NCBI GenBank assembly: GCA_014843695.1
Contig: CM026404.1
Location: 80,608,847 to 80,672,846 of the forward strand
Direction: 5' to 3'
Source: Archivesica marissinica
Lineage: Eukaryota > Mollusca > Bivalvia > Venerida > Vesicomyidae
DNA length: 64,000 nt
Shown here: in pieces, positions 28,201 through 40,487 of the stretch
Layout of the letters: the number at the start of each line of letters is the position of its first letter
How positions within the stretch are numbered: the first letter of the stretch is position 1
Position numbers and translations under genes: made by a program
The notes under the pieces: generated by a model
Told to the model about the DNA's origin: nothing
The model's input: the letters and a program-made list of their open reading frames with translations, nothing else
The model's database searches: none

Positions 28201-31200
28201 TATACGTGCTTGTAATTTACTATACGTGCTTGTACTTTACTATACGTGCTTGTACTTTACTATACGTGCTTGTACTTTACTATACGTGCTTATACTTCAC
28301 TATACGTGCTTGTACTTTACTATACGTGCTTGTACTTTACTATACGTGCTTGTACTTTACTATACATGCTTGTACTTTACTATGCGTGCTTGTACTATAC
28401 TATGCGTGCTTGTACTATACTATGTGTGCTTGTACTTTACTATGCGTGCTTGTACTTTACTATACGTGCTTGTACTTTACTATACGTGCTTATACTTTAC
28501 TATACGTGCTTGTACTTTACTATGCGTGCTTGTACTTTACAATACGTGCTTGTACTTTACTATGCGTGCATGTACATTATTATGCGTGCTTATACTTTAC
28601 TATACGTGCTTGTACTTTACAATGCGTGCATGTACTTTACTATGCGTGCATGTACTTTACTATGCGTGCTTGTACTTTACTATGCGTGCATGTACTTATT
28701 ATGCGTGTATGTACTTTACTATGCATGTATGTACTTTACGATGCGTCCTTGTACTTTACTATACGTGCTTGTACTTTACTATACATGATTGTACTTTACT
28801 ATGCTTGCTTGTACTTTACTATGCGTGCTTGTACTTTACTATGCGTGCTTGTACTTTACTATGCGTGCTTGTACTTTACTATGCGTGCATGTACTTTACA
28901 ATACGTGCTTGTACTTTACTATTCGTGCTTGTACATTACTATACGTGCTTGTACTTTACTATGCGTGCATGTACTTTACTATGCGTGCATGTACTTTACT
29001 ATGCGTGCTTGTACTTTACTATGCTTCCTTGTACTTTACTATGCGTGCATGTACTTTACTATACGTGCTTGTACTTTACTATACGTGCTTGTACTTTACT
29101 ATACGTGCTTGTACTTTACAATACGTGCTTGTACTTTACTATGCGTGCTTGTACTTTACTATGCGTGCTTGTACTATAATATACGTGCTTGTACTTTACT
29201 ATACGTGCTTGTACTTTACTATACGTTCTTGTACTTTACTATGCGTGCTTGTACTTTACAATGCGTGCTTGTACTATACTATACGTGCTTGTACTTTACT
29301 ATACGTGCATGTACTTTACTATGCGTTCTTGTACTTTACTATGCGTGCTTGTACTTTACTATACGTGCTTGTACTTTACTATACGTGCTTGAACTTTACT
29401 ATGCGTGCTTGTACTATAATATACGTGCTTGTACTTTACTATGCGTGCTTATACTTTACTATACGTGCTTGTACTTTACTATACGTGCTTGTACTTTACT
29501 ATGCCTGCTTGTACTTTACAATGCGTGCTTGTACTATACTATACGTGCTTGTACTTTACTATACGTGCATGTACTTTACTATGCGTTCTTGTACTTTACT
29601 ATGCGTGCTTGTACTTTACTATACGTGCATGTACTTTACTATGCGTGCTTTACTTTACTGTACGTGCTTGTACTTTACTATGCGTGCTTGTACTTTACTA
29701 TGCGTGCTTTACCTAACTATGCGTGCTTGTACATTACTATACGTGCATGTACTTTACTATGCGTGCTTTACTTTACTGTACGTGCTTGTACATTACTATG
29801 CGCGCATGTACTTTACTATGCGTGCATCTACTTTACTATGCGTGTATGTACTTTACTATGCGTGCATGTACTTTACTATGCGTGCTTGTACTTTACTATG
29901 CGTGTATGTACTTTACTATACGTGCTTGTACTATACTATGCGTGCTTGTACTTTACTATGCGTGCTTGTACTTTACAATGCGTGCATGTACTTTACTATG
30001 CGTGCATGTACTTTACTATACATGCTTTTACTATACTATGCGTGCATGTACTTTACTATGCGTGCATGTACTTTACTATGCGTGCATGTAGTTTACTATG
30101 CGTGCATGTACTTTACTATACGTGCTTGTACTTTACTATGCGTGCATGTACTTTACAATGCGTGCATGTACTTTACTATACGTGCTTGTACTTTACTATG
30201 TGTGCATGTATTTTACTATGCGTGCATGTACTTTACTATGCGTGCATGTACTTTACTATGCCTACTTGTACTTTGCTATACGTGCTTGTACTTTACTATG
30301 CGTGCTTGTACTTTACTATGCGCGCATGTACTTTACTATGGGTGCATCTACTTTACTATGCGTGTATGTACTTTACTATGCGTGCATGTACTTTACTATG
30401 CGTGCTTGTACTTTACTATGCGTGTATGTACTTTACTATACGTGCTTGTACTATACTATGCGTGCTTGTACTTTACTATGCGTGATTGTACTTTACTATG
30501 CGTGCATGTACTTTACTATGCATGCATGTACTTTACTATGCGTGCTTGTACTTTACAATGCGTGCTTGTACTTTACTATGAGTGCATATACTTTACTATG
30601 CGTGCTTGTACTTTACAATGCGTGCATGTACTTTACTATGCGTGCATGTACTTTACTATACGTGCTTGTACTGTACTATGCGTGCATGTACGTTACTATG
30701 CGTGCTTGTACTTTACTATGCGTGCATGTACTTTACTATACGTGCTTGTACTATACTATGCGTGTATGTACTTTACTATGCGTGCTTGTAGTTTACTATG
30801 CGTGCATGTACTTTACAATGCGTGCATGTACTTTACTATACGTGCTTGTACTTTACTATGCGTGCATATATTTTACTATGCGTGCATGTACTTTACTATG
30901 CGTGCATGTACTTTAATATGCGTGCATGTACTTTACTATGCATGCTTGTACTTTACTATGCGTGCATGTACTTTACTATGCGTACTTGTACTTTACTATA
31001 CGTGCTTGTATTTACTGTGCGTGCATGTACTTTACTATACGTGCTTGTACTTTACTATACGTGCTTGTACTTTACTATGCGTGCATGTACTTAACTATGC
31101 GTGCTTGTACTTTACTATACGTGCTTGTACTTTACTATGCTTGTACTTAAATATGCGTGCTTGTACTTTACTATGTGTGCATGTACTTTACTATACGTGC

Positions 31201-33358
31201 TTGTACTTTACTATGCGTGCATGTACTTTACTATGCGTGCTTATACTTTACTCTGCGTACATGTACTTTACTATGCGTGCTTGTACTTTACTATGCGTGC
31301 TTTACTTTACTATGCGTGCTTGTACTTTACTATGCGTGCTTGTACTTTACTATACGTGCTTGTACTATACTATGCGTGCTTGTACTTTACTATGCGTGCT
31401 TGTACTTTACTATGCGTGCTTGTACTTTACTATGCGTGCATGTACTTTACTATGCGTGCATGTACTTTAATATGCGTGCTTGTACTTTACTATGCGTGTT
31501 TGTACCTTACTATGCGTGCTTGTACTTTACTATGCGTGCATGTACTTTACTATGCGTGCTTATACTTTACAATGCGTGCTTATACTTTACAATGCGTGCT
31601 TGTATTTTACTATGCGTGCTTGTACTCTACTATGCGTGCTTGTACTTTACTATACGTGCTTGTACTTTACTCTGCGTGCTTGTACTATACTATGCGTGCT
31701 TATACTTTACTATGCGTGCTTGTACTTTACTATACCTGCTTGTACTATACTATGCGTGCTTGAACTTTACTATACGTGCTTGTACTTTACTATACGTGCT
31801 TGTACTATACTATGTGTGCTTATACTTTACTATACGTGCTTGTACTTTACTATACGTGCTTGTACTTTACTATACGTGCTTATCCTTTACTATGCGTGCT
31901 TGTACTTTACTATGCGTGTTTGTACTTTACTATGCGTGCTTGTACTTTACTATGCGGGCTTGTACTTTACTATGCGTGCTTATACTATACTATGCGTGCT
32001 TATACTTTACTATGCGTGCGTATACTTTACTATGCGTGCTTGTACTATACTATGCGTGCTTATACTTTACTATACGTGCGTATACTTTACTATGCGTGCT
32101 TGTACTTTACTATGCGTGCTTATACTTTACTATACGTGCTTGTACTTTACTATACGTGCTTGTACTTTACTATGCGTGCTTGTACTTTACTATACGTGCT
32201 TGTACTTTACTATACGTGCTTGTACTTTACTATACGTGCTTGTACTTTACTATACGTGCTAGTACCTTACTATACGTGCGTATACTTTACTATACGTGCT
32301 TGTACTTTACTATGCGTGCTTATACTTTACTATACGTGCGTATACTTTACTGTACGTGCTTGTACTTTACTATACGTGCTTATACTTTACTATACGTGCT
32401 TGTACTTTACTATAAGTGCTTGTACTTTACCCTGCGTGCTTATACTTTACTATACGTGCTTGTACTTTACTATGCGTGCTTGTAATTTACTATACGTGCT
32501 TGTACTATACTATGCGTGCTTGTACTTTACTATGCGTGCTTGTACTTTACTATGCGTGCTTGTACTATACTATGCGTGCTTATACTTTACTATGCGTGCT
32601 TGTACTATACTATGCGTGCTTATACTTTACTATACGTGCTTATACTTTACTATGCGTGCTTGTACTTTACTATACGTGCTTATACTTTACTATGCGTGCT
32701 TGTACTTTACTATACGTGCTTGTACTTTACTATGCGTGCTTGTACTTTACAATGCGTGCTTGTACTTTACTATACGTGCTTATACTTTACTATACGTGCG
32801 TATACTTTACTATACGTGCTTGTACTTTACTATGCGTGCTTGTACTTTACTATACGTGCTTGTACTTTACTATACGTGCTTGTACTTTACTATGCGTGCT
32901 AGTACTTTACTATACGTGCGTATACTTTACTATACGTGCTTGTACTATACTATGCGTGCTTGTACTTTATTATGCGTGCGTATACTTTACTATGCGTGCT
33001 TGTACTTTACTATGCGTGTTTGTACTATACTATGCGTGCTTGTACTTTACTATGCGTGCTTCTAATTTACTATGCGTGCTTATACTTTACTATGCGTGCT
33101 TGTACTTTACTATACGTGCTTGTACTATACTATGCGTGTTTATACTTTACTATACGTGCTTGTACTATACTATGTGTGCTTGTACTTTACTATACGTGCT
33201 TGTACTATACTATGTGTGCTTGTACTTTACTATACGTGCTTGTACTATACTATGCGTGCTTGTACTATACTATGTGTGCTTGTACTTTACTATGCGTGCT
33301 TATACTTTACTATGCGTGCTTGTACTTGCGTGTTCAACTATCTCCGTTACCTATTATT

Positions 33359-33558
33359 TAGTTTATACATATTTATTTTAGCTCGATTTTAAAACAAGTT
33401 CTTACAACTTATATTAATCACTCTCGAGACCTAATTCCTGATGGACTCCATCGACACGAGAATAGAGGGAATAGGCATGTGGAATTTAAATGCACAATCG
33501 TAAGGGTTCCAGCGGAGTGGAACTCTGGGCTTTTCGCATCTGATGCGAACGCTACAAC
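33359..33558 (-). mobile_element. SINE-1 (tRNA-derived), head end truncated
   Basis: On the plus strand this reads tagtttatac, a gctcgatt core, then gttcttacaacttatatta and gacctaattcctgatgg. That is the shared body of a SINE family with copies near 40488, 42958, 46781, 47690 and 51185. The tRNA-like head lies at the high-coordinate end but breaks off after gatgcgaacgc, where a CA-rich microsatellite takes over. Confidence 0.8.
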
Positions 33559-33699
33559 ACACACACACACACACGCACACGCACACGCACACGCACACGC
33601 ACACGCACACGCACACGCACACGCACACGCACACGCACACGCACACGCACACGCACACGCACACGCACACGCACACGCACACACACCACACACCACACA

Positions 33700-33730
<31 letters not shown>

Positions 33731-33817
33731 CACCACACACACACACCACACACACACACCACACACACACACCACACACACACACCACACACACACACCA
33801 CACACACACACCACACA

Positions 33818-33848
<31 letters not shown>

Positions 33849-33909
33849 CACCACACACACCGCATGAACACACGCACGCACGCACACACACACACGCGTG
33901 CGTGTGGCA
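33556..33909. repeat. CA / CACG microsatellite flanked by inverted SINE pieces
   Basis: Runs of (CA)n, then (CACACG)n-like and (CACACAC)-type repeats. A 28-base arm at 33531-33558 and its near-perfect reverse complement at 33910-33938, both derived from a SINE-1 head, flank it on either side. Open frames rich in Thr-His or Val-Cys across it are simple-repeat by-products. Confidence 0.9.
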
Positions 33910-33978
33910 GTTGTAGCGTGTTCGCATCAGGTGCGAAATATATATATGTGTGTGTGTTACTGTCCAGTACGTACGTGC

Positions 33979-35315
33979 GTCGTTTGCTACTGAGCCGTCC
34001 ATCCATGCGTGTTTTGCTACTGAGCTGTCCGTCCATGCGTGTTTTGCTACTGACCCGTCCATACATGCGTGTTTTGCTACTGAGCCATCCATACATGCGT
34101 GTTTTGCTACTGAGCCGTCCATCCATGCGAGTTTTGCTACTGAGCCGTCCATACATGCGTGTTTTGCTACTGAGCCGTCCATATATGCGTATTTTGCTAC
34201 TGAGCCGTCAATCCATGCGTGTTTTGCTACTGAGCCCGTCCATACATGCGTGTTTTGCTATTGAGCCATCCATACATGCGTGTTTTGCTACTGAGCCCGT
34301 CCATACATGCGTGTTTTGCTACTGAGCCATCCATCCATGCGTGTTTTGCTACTGAGCCCGTCCATCCATGCGTGTTTTGCTACTGAGCTCGTCCATCCAT
34401 GCGTGTTTTGCTACCGAGCCGTCCATCCATGCGAGTTTTGCTACTGAGCCGTCCATACATACGTGTTTTGCTACTGAGCCGTCCATACATGCGTGTTTTG
34501 CTACTGAGCCGTCCATACATGCGTGTTTTGCTACTGAGCCGTCCATACATACGTGTTTTGCTACTGAGCCGTCCATCCATGCGTGTTTTGCTACTGAGCC
34601 GTCAATCCATGCGTGATTTACCATTGAGCCGTCCATCCATGCGTGTTTTGCTACTGAGCCGTCCATCCATGCGTGTTTTGCTACTGAGCCATCCATCCAT
34701 GCGTGTTTTGCTACCGAGCCGTCCATCCATGCGAGTTTTGCTACTGAGCCGTCCATACATACGTGTTTTGCTACTGAGCCGTCCATACATGCGTGTTTTG
34801 CTACTGAGCCGTCCATACATGCGTGTTTTGCTACTGAGCCGTCCATACATGCGTGTTTTGCTACTGAGCCGTCCATACATGCGTGTTTTGCTACTGAGCC
34901 GTCCATACATGCGTGTTTTGCTACTGAGCCGTCCATACATGCGTGTTTTGCTACTGAGCCGTCCATCCATGCGTGTTTTGCTACTGAGCCGTCAATCCAT
35001 GCGTGATTTGCTATTGAGCCGTCAATCCATGCGTGTTTTGCTACAGAGCCGTCCATCCATGCGTGTTTTGCTACTGAGCCGTCAATCCATGCGTGTTTTG
35101 CTACTAAGCTGTCCATCCATGCGTGTTTTGCTACTAAGCTGTCCATCCATGCGTGTTTTGCTACTGAGCCGTCCATCCATGCGTGTTTTGCTACTGAGCC
35201 GTCCATCCATGCGTGTTTTGCTACTAAGCTGTCCATCCATGCGTGTTTTGCTACTGAGCCGTCCATCCATGCGTGTTTTGCTACTGAGCCGTCCATCCAT
35301 GCGTGTTTTGCTACT
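33979..35315. repeat. 30-bp minisatellite, about 44 copies
   Basis: The unit begins gtgttttgctactgagccgt and continues ccatccatgc, 30 bases in all. ccatacatgc, ctaagctgtc and tcaatc variants occur, and a few units have one extra base (gagcccgtcc) near 34230-34390. The period is a multiple of 3, so several frames stay open on both strands, including a minus-strand decapeptide repeat (MDGSVAKHAW) of 315 codons. No splice site, start context or composition supports real translation. Confidence 0.95.
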
Positions 35316-35640
35316 TTAATGCAGTTCGGTATGACAGTGTTGAAATATTTTCTAAACTATTCATTAATTTGAAATAATGGTAAGTAAGCGTTTCAATTGT
35401 AAACTATAAAATTAGAATATCAATACTGAGGCTGGAATTTCACTGGAGCATGGATGTTCTACTGATTAGTACAAATTATATCTAACAAAGGGATGTAACC
35501 CAGTGTAAACGCTAGTTTTCAAGTACAGGTTATCATTCAAAGGGAAGCTATGTCGCAAGGCAGAGGAGATAATGAGTGTGTAGTGTTATTCTCCCTTTGA
35601 CGTATTGAAGTAATTTGTTCCCTTATGCCGCACGTGTTAA
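35316..35640. other. Unique AT-rich DNA, no gene seen
   Basis: Non-repetitive sequence between the 30-bp array and a SINE. No coding or RNA feature is recognised. Confidence 0.5.
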
Positions 35641-35826
35641 GCCGCACCTGATGAAAGCGTATAATTATGTGGTCATTAGTGTGGGAGGAAACCGGAGTAC
35701 TCGGAGACATCCCACCTGTCCATTCTGGCGACCACCGTACCATCTCACAGACTTCCCGGTCCGAGGATCGAACCCGGGTTGCATTGGTGAGAAGCGAGCG
35801 TGCTAACATCTGCGCTAATCGGACAG
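35641..35826 (-). mobile_element. SINE-2 (tRNA-derived)
   Basis: The reverse complement starts ggctgtccgattagcgcag, an A-box-like tRNA start. It then carries a B-box-like gggttcgatcctcgg about 45 bases in, and continues into a body with a tactccggtttcctccc block and atgaccac. This is the organisation of a tRNA-derived SINE with a conserved central domain of the kind widespread in invertebrates. I cannot name the family. No clear target-site duplication was found. Confidence 0.8.
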
Positions 35827-35900
35827 CCAATGACATCGCGTGCAATCCAGTCCAATGGTCGTGTTTATACTCGCCTCCACCGAGGCATGCGGGTTTCGTT

Positions 35901-36171
35901 TTGTTTTGTTTTTTATTGTTTTCTATTTAAATTTATTTAACGTCTCTACCGGTTGTCCATTTGAGCGAAGGGCAGTTTACCTAACAACACCTTTCCTGGG
36001 CAGGCTCCAGCGGTTAACCGGTACTGTGTGAACCAAACTTCGTAAGAAACTGCTCGCTTTGTCATATAAAGATATATTGTTGGAGCGGGGTTTAAACCCG
36101 TGACCATCAGTGATGATAGGTTACAGTGGTATACATGTCAGTGACCGTAACCACCCGACAACAGAGGCGGA
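35901..36171 (-). mobile_element. SINE-4 (tRNA-derived), diverged copy
   Basis: The reverse complement begins gtccgcctctgttgtcgggt, has a degenerate B box (gggtttaaaccccgctcc), then aggaaaggtgttgttaggta, and ends in accggtagagacgttaaata plus an A-rich tail. It is about full length compared with the better-preserved plus-strand copy at 47342-47572. It lies about 75 bases from SINE-2, in the same orientation. Confidence 0.8.
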
Positions 36172-36315
36172 CGATGTATCACTGAATATAGTGAACTCCC
36201 TAAAATCCGGAACCCCTCTAAACTGGAATTCCTCCAAAACCGATTAAATGTCTTGGTCCAGAATATATCTTTGTTAGTTGTAAGAAAGCATATGTAAACC
36301 AGAACTACCAAACAT

Positions 36316-36396
36316 ATTATTATTTTTATTAAACAGATTCTTATTTTTTATTAAACAGATTATTATTTTTTATTAAACAGATTATTATTTTTTAAA
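36316..36396. repeat. 22-bp AT-rich tandem repeat, about 3.5 copies
   Basis: Units of the form tattattttttattaaacag-at repeat in series. No other feature is seen here. Confidence 0.8.
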
Positions 36397-36670
36397 TATT
36401 TGCATTTTTAACTGTAAGCCGAAACAGTAACTTGTTTTGATCATATATGAAGCTGGCTATTATTTTAAACAAACAGCATTCAGCTATTCTTTTTATTTGA
36501 TACTATTTTATTGCTTTACAACCGTGTATATAACAGTCACAATCATTATACAAATAGAAAATTAGCAAATGCGGCAACAAGTTCTAACAACATTAGTTAA
36601 ATTATTTTCAGTATAATGGATCTAACATCAATCAGTAAATATATATATTTTATTTCAAATATATATATAT

Positions 36671-36823
36671 GTCTATTTCACAATAAATTTTACATATAAT
36701 TATATATATATATTTTACATATTTATATATATTGCATTGCTTATTTCAAATATTAATTTAATTTTTAATTTATAGCAATGCAATATATATATAATTATAT
36801 GTAAAATTGATTGTGAAACAGAC
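36671..36823. repeat. Long AT-rich inverted repeat (foldback)
   Basis: The left arm at 36671-36740 starts gtctatttcacaataaattt and ends attgcattgc. The right arm at 36775-36823 is its reverse complement, starting gcaatgcaat and ending ttgtgaaacagac, with a few mismatches and an extra AT stretch in the left arm. The loop is about 34 bases. It could be a palindromic MITE or a cruciform-forming locus. No protein is encoded. Confidence 0.8.
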
Positions 36824-37862
36824 ACGATACAACAAGTAGCTACAATGTGGAGATAGCATGTACTAGCATGTACGAATTGGCGTCTTGGCGATACTGAATG
36901 TGCGCGGATATATCACTGCGCATCATAAACCAGAACGAGGCAACAGACAATCTAGAAGTGAAAAAATATTTAGCACAGAAGGAATACATCGCGACTGGAT
37001 ATCCATTTTATTATTGGCGTTATCAATTCAAAAAGGTAAAACTTATGCTTCTCATTTGTAAGATGTATTTTGCATTGTATGTTATACTACTGATAATTTA
37101 TTATCCTTTTTATTCTGTACCCTATTTTAATATATTACCTTTAAAATACTAATATGCCATTATTACTTATTAAATATTTCTTATTAGCATGGTTATGAAT
37201 ACTAGTAGTGTATTTTATGAACAACCTATTTGAAACTTAAATATTTACACAAAGTAATTTTATGTTCATTCGCTCGAATAAAACGTGAACATGCATGACA
37301 AATATTTACATTATAAATCTAAAGCTAACATAAACACGGCTTTAAGAAAGTTCGATACACTATTTTATTGATGAATTAATCGATATCAAATAAGCGTGAA
37401 CTTTTGCGATCATAATATAGATCGATCGTAAAATCAGTATGGCGTATCTGCGCATATAATATTATATTTAATTTATATATATTTAAAACATCTTAATTTA
37501 TACAAAATGGTTGCCTGTCTGGAGTATTCATTTTGGAAAAGTCTGAACATTTCTACTTTTATTTTCATATTTACCGTTAGGTAGTTAATCTTAGTTAATG
37601 ACGGCTAATTTATCTGCAACGGACACACCACGAATGCCCGGGCATAACCACCGACCGTTAATTCACAGCGACACTGGGACGTATTCTATATAATCCAGGT
37701 CACAATCGGCTTATAAACTGTTAATCATGCAGTTATTCTATAGTTGTAAAAATGACAGTGTTTAAGATAATATACAGCAATCGGCAAATAAATTGTACAC
37801 TCATTGAATTAGGAAGTTATTGTATACGATGTACGGAAACTGTACACTTAAACATGATGATA
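36824..37862. other. Unique AT-rich DNA with one weak exon candidate
   Basis: Mostly non-repetitive. An 84-codon plus-strand frame at 36898-37152 begins right after an in-frame stop (36895-36897). It has a reasonable-looking first part up to a possible splice donor (aaaag|gtaaaa at 37035/37036), beyond which it becomes hydrophobic and AT-driven. I recognise no family, so I do not call it a gene. Confidence 0.3.
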
Positions 37863-39445
37863 CACTAATACGCACATGTACACACTATATCTAGCCCGAT
37901 ACACATGTACACACAATATGTAGCCCGATACACATGTACACACTACGTGTAGCCCGATACACATGTACACACTACGTGTAGCCCGATACATATGTACACA
38001 CTATATGTAGTCCGATACACATGTACACACTATATGTAGCCCCCGATACACATGTACACACTATATGTAGCCCGATACACATGTACACGCTACGTGTAGC
38101 CCGATACACATGTACACACAATATGTAGCCCGATACACATGTACACACTATATGTAGCCCGATACACATGTACACACTATGTGTAGCCCGATACACATGT
38201 ACACACTATATGTAGCCAGATACACATGTACACATTATATGTAGCCCGATACACATGTACACACTATGTGTAGCCCAATACACATGTACACACTATATGT
38301 AGCCAGATACACATGTACACACTATATGTAGCCCGATACACATGTACACACTATATGTAGCCCGATACACATGTACACACTATATGTAGCCAGATACACA
38401 TGTACACACTTTATGTAGCCCCCGATACACATGTACACACTATATGTAGCCAGATACACATGTACACACTATGTGTAGCCCGATACACATGTACACACTA
38501 TATGTAGCCCGATACACATGTACACACTATATGTAGCCATATACACATGTACACACTAGGTGTAGTCCGATACACATGCACACACTATATGTAGCCAGAT
38601 ACACATGTACACACTATATGTAGCCCGATACACATGTACACACTATATGTAGCTTGATACACATGTACACACTATATGTAGCCCGATACACATATGTACA
38701 CACTATATGTAGCCAGATACACATGTACACACTATATGTAGCCCGACACACATGTACACACTATATGTAGCCCGATACACATGTACACACTATATGTAGC
38801 CCGATACACATGTACACACTATATGTAGCACGATACACATGTACACACTATATGTACCCCGATACACATGTACACACTATATGTACCCCGATACACATGT
38901 ACACACTATATGTAGCCCGATACACATGTACACACTATATGTACCCCGATACACATGTACACACTATATGTAGCCCGATACACATGTACACACTATATTT
39001 AGCTTGATACACATGTACACACTATATGTACCCCGATACACATGTACACACTATATGTACCCCGATACACATGTACACACTATATGTACCCCGATACACA
39101 TGTACACACTATATGTAGCCCGATACACATGTACACACTATATTTAGCTTGATACACATGTACACACTATATGTACCCCGATACACATGTACACACTATA
39201 TGTACCCCGATACACATGTACACACTATATGTACGCCGATACACATGTACACACTATATGTAGCCCGATACACATGTACACACTATATTTAGCTTGATAC
39301 ACATATACACACTATATGTAGCCCGATACACATGTACACACTATATGTACCCCGATACACATGTACACACTATATATAGCCCGATACACATGTACACACT
39401 ATATGTACCCCGATACACATGTACACACTATATGTACCCCGATAC
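37863..39445. repeat. 29-bp minisatellite, about 54 copies
   Basis: The unit runs gatacacatgtacacactat followed by atgtagccc, 29 bases in all. Variants are tagccaga, taccccga and tagcttga; the taccccga form dominates after 38850. A block containing tatatttagcttgatac recurs near 38995, 39140 and 39290, indicating higher-order amplification near the right end. A degraded edge piece (atatgtagctcgatacaac) sits beyond the SINE at about 39800. The minisatellite is non-coding. Confidence 0.95.
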
Positions 39446-39480
39446 AACAAAACAATAATTGTCTTTATTGTGAAACTAAT

Positions 39481-39774
39481 GTGTATGTGTTTTGCGTTTA
39501 TTTATCGTCGCTACCGGTTGGCCATATGAGCGACGCCTCCTGAAGAGATTAGTCATTTTAGATGTTGGATGATAGTGCAATGATACAGACAGAGACCCAT
39601 TCCAGAGTCTCCTCTGGTTCTTTTACGTGCACGTTGTAAAGCACCGACACGAGACCTCTGTTTTAAAGTCCCATCTGAAAGACTGTTAATTTTATTAGGG
39701 TCAGACGGGGGATCGAACCTGCGAATCCGTGGATTACCAGTCCTGTGTGTTAACCAGTGGAGATCCGTCTGTGC
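39481..39774 (-). mobile_element. SINE-3 (tRNA-derived) with target-site duplication
   Basis: The reverse complement has a tRNA-like head (ccactggttaacac-type A box; B box ggttcgatcccc), then a body with ctaataaaattaacagtctt, a ggtctcgtgtcggtgcttta block, gcacgtaaaagaaccagagg, and the end gccaaccggtagcgacgata. It is flanked by gaaactaat at 39472-39480 and 39775-39783. It inserted into the right edge of the 29-bp array, since array-derived sequence resumes after it. Confidence 0.9.
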
Positions 39775-39800
39775 GAAACTAATACAAAAAACAACACCCA

Positions 39801-40156
39801 ATATGTAGCTCGATACAACAACGTGTGTTTATTGTGGAAAGTTACTACAACGAAACTCGAACGTAGATTGTCATTAATGTTTGTAAAACGTGTGACCCAA
39901 CCCATATGCTTTTTATAAACTATAACAGTTTCACACATATAATATTCGTTGCATTTCATTTGTTGTATAACTAGTGTGTAGTTTGTGTATATGTGGGTTA
40001 TTTGAAAGCAATAAAATATGTGTATACTAACATAGGTTGTAATAACTGTTGACTCAATGTTCTGTGTACCAATATTTCACAATTAAACTGTTTTGATGTA
40101 CCAGATTACGTATGGTGGAAACTAATACAAGTATTAAGTCCATGATGATGATGATT
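39801..40156. other. Unique AT-rich DNA, no gene seen
   Basis: After a short fragment of 29-bp array edge the sequence is non-repetitive. The short minus-strand frame at 39750-39959 overlaps SINE and array edge and is not a gene. Confidence 0.5.
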
Positions 40157-40198
40157 CCGTTTATTTACCCTCGCCGCCGGTAAACCATATGGGCGAGC
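40157..40198 (-). mobile_element. 3'-end fragment of a SINE-3/SINE-4-type element
   Basis: About 40 bases match only the terminal domain shared by SINE-3 and SINE-4. On the plus strand they read ccgtttatttaccctcgccg, then ccggtaaaccatatgggcga. This is consistent with severe 5' truncation during target-primed reverse transcription. Confidence 0.6.
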
Positions 40199-40211
40199 AA
40201 TATTAAGTCCA

Positions 40212-40443
40212 TTAACCCTAGCGGCAGATAAAATCACTTTTGCAAACAGCATAGAGCCAGATCAGACGGCACAGCACGTACCGTCTGATCAGCCTCTATG
40301 CTGTTTGCTATTTGGATAGTGGAGCTAACACACTGAATGGCAAACAACATAGATCCTGATCATACGTTGCGTTACGCCGCGACTGATCTGGATCCATGTT
40401 GTTTACACATGTGGTTTTATTCACTCAGCAGGCAAATTGTTAA
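40212..40443. mobile_element. TTAA-ended hairpin MITE, two hairpins
   Basis: The element starts ttaaccctagcggcag and ends ggcaaattgttaa, with degraded terminal inverted repeats and TTAA at both ends. Two strong hairpins lie inside: 40242-40308 (gcaaacagcatagagccag paired with its complement ending gctgtttgc) and about 40340-40405. It is related to elements at 42153-42491 and 56967-57210. TTAA ends are typical of piggyBac-mobilised MITEs. No transposase is encoded. Confidence 0.8.
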
Positions 40444-40487
40444 TGAAGCCTCTTACAACAGAATGAATGAAAAATCATCTTTAAATT

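Larger units (their letters stand above)
4466..33331. repeat. Giant 20-bp satellite-like array, about 28.9 kb
   Basis: About 1,440 head-to-tail copies of the unit tactttactatacgtgcttg. The commonest variants are tatgcg for tatacg and gcatg or gctta for gcttg. The unit has no stop codon in any plus-strand frame. Three units (60 bases) therefore encode a 20-residue hydrophobic repeat, and open frames up to 1,361 codons appear in all three frames. Rare units of altered length (for example tacttattatgcgtgtatg, 19 bases) act as landmarks and reveal large duplicated blocks. The array starts at the gap and ends where tgtacttgcgtgttcaac enters unique DNA. It is sequenced without Ns, but its length in the genome may differ. 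Confidence 0.97.

Noticed and set aside
4466..33331. CRISPR array
   Set aside because: The 20-bp units are contiguous with no unique spacers, and the surrounding DNA is eukaryotic.
34349..35296. 315-codon minus-strand frame with a decapeptide repeat
   Set aside because: The 30-bp period is a multiple of 3, so frames stay open by default. No start context, splice sites or non-repeat protein sequence is seen.
36898..37152. 84-codon frame as a gene
   Set aside because: An in-frame stop lies directly before the ATG, the second half is AT-driven and hydrophobic, and no family is recognised. Only a weak exon candidate to 37035 remains.
37863..39445. Centromeric satellite or origin
   Set aside because: The 29-bp array is short and nothing beyond repetition suggests a centromere or replication origin.
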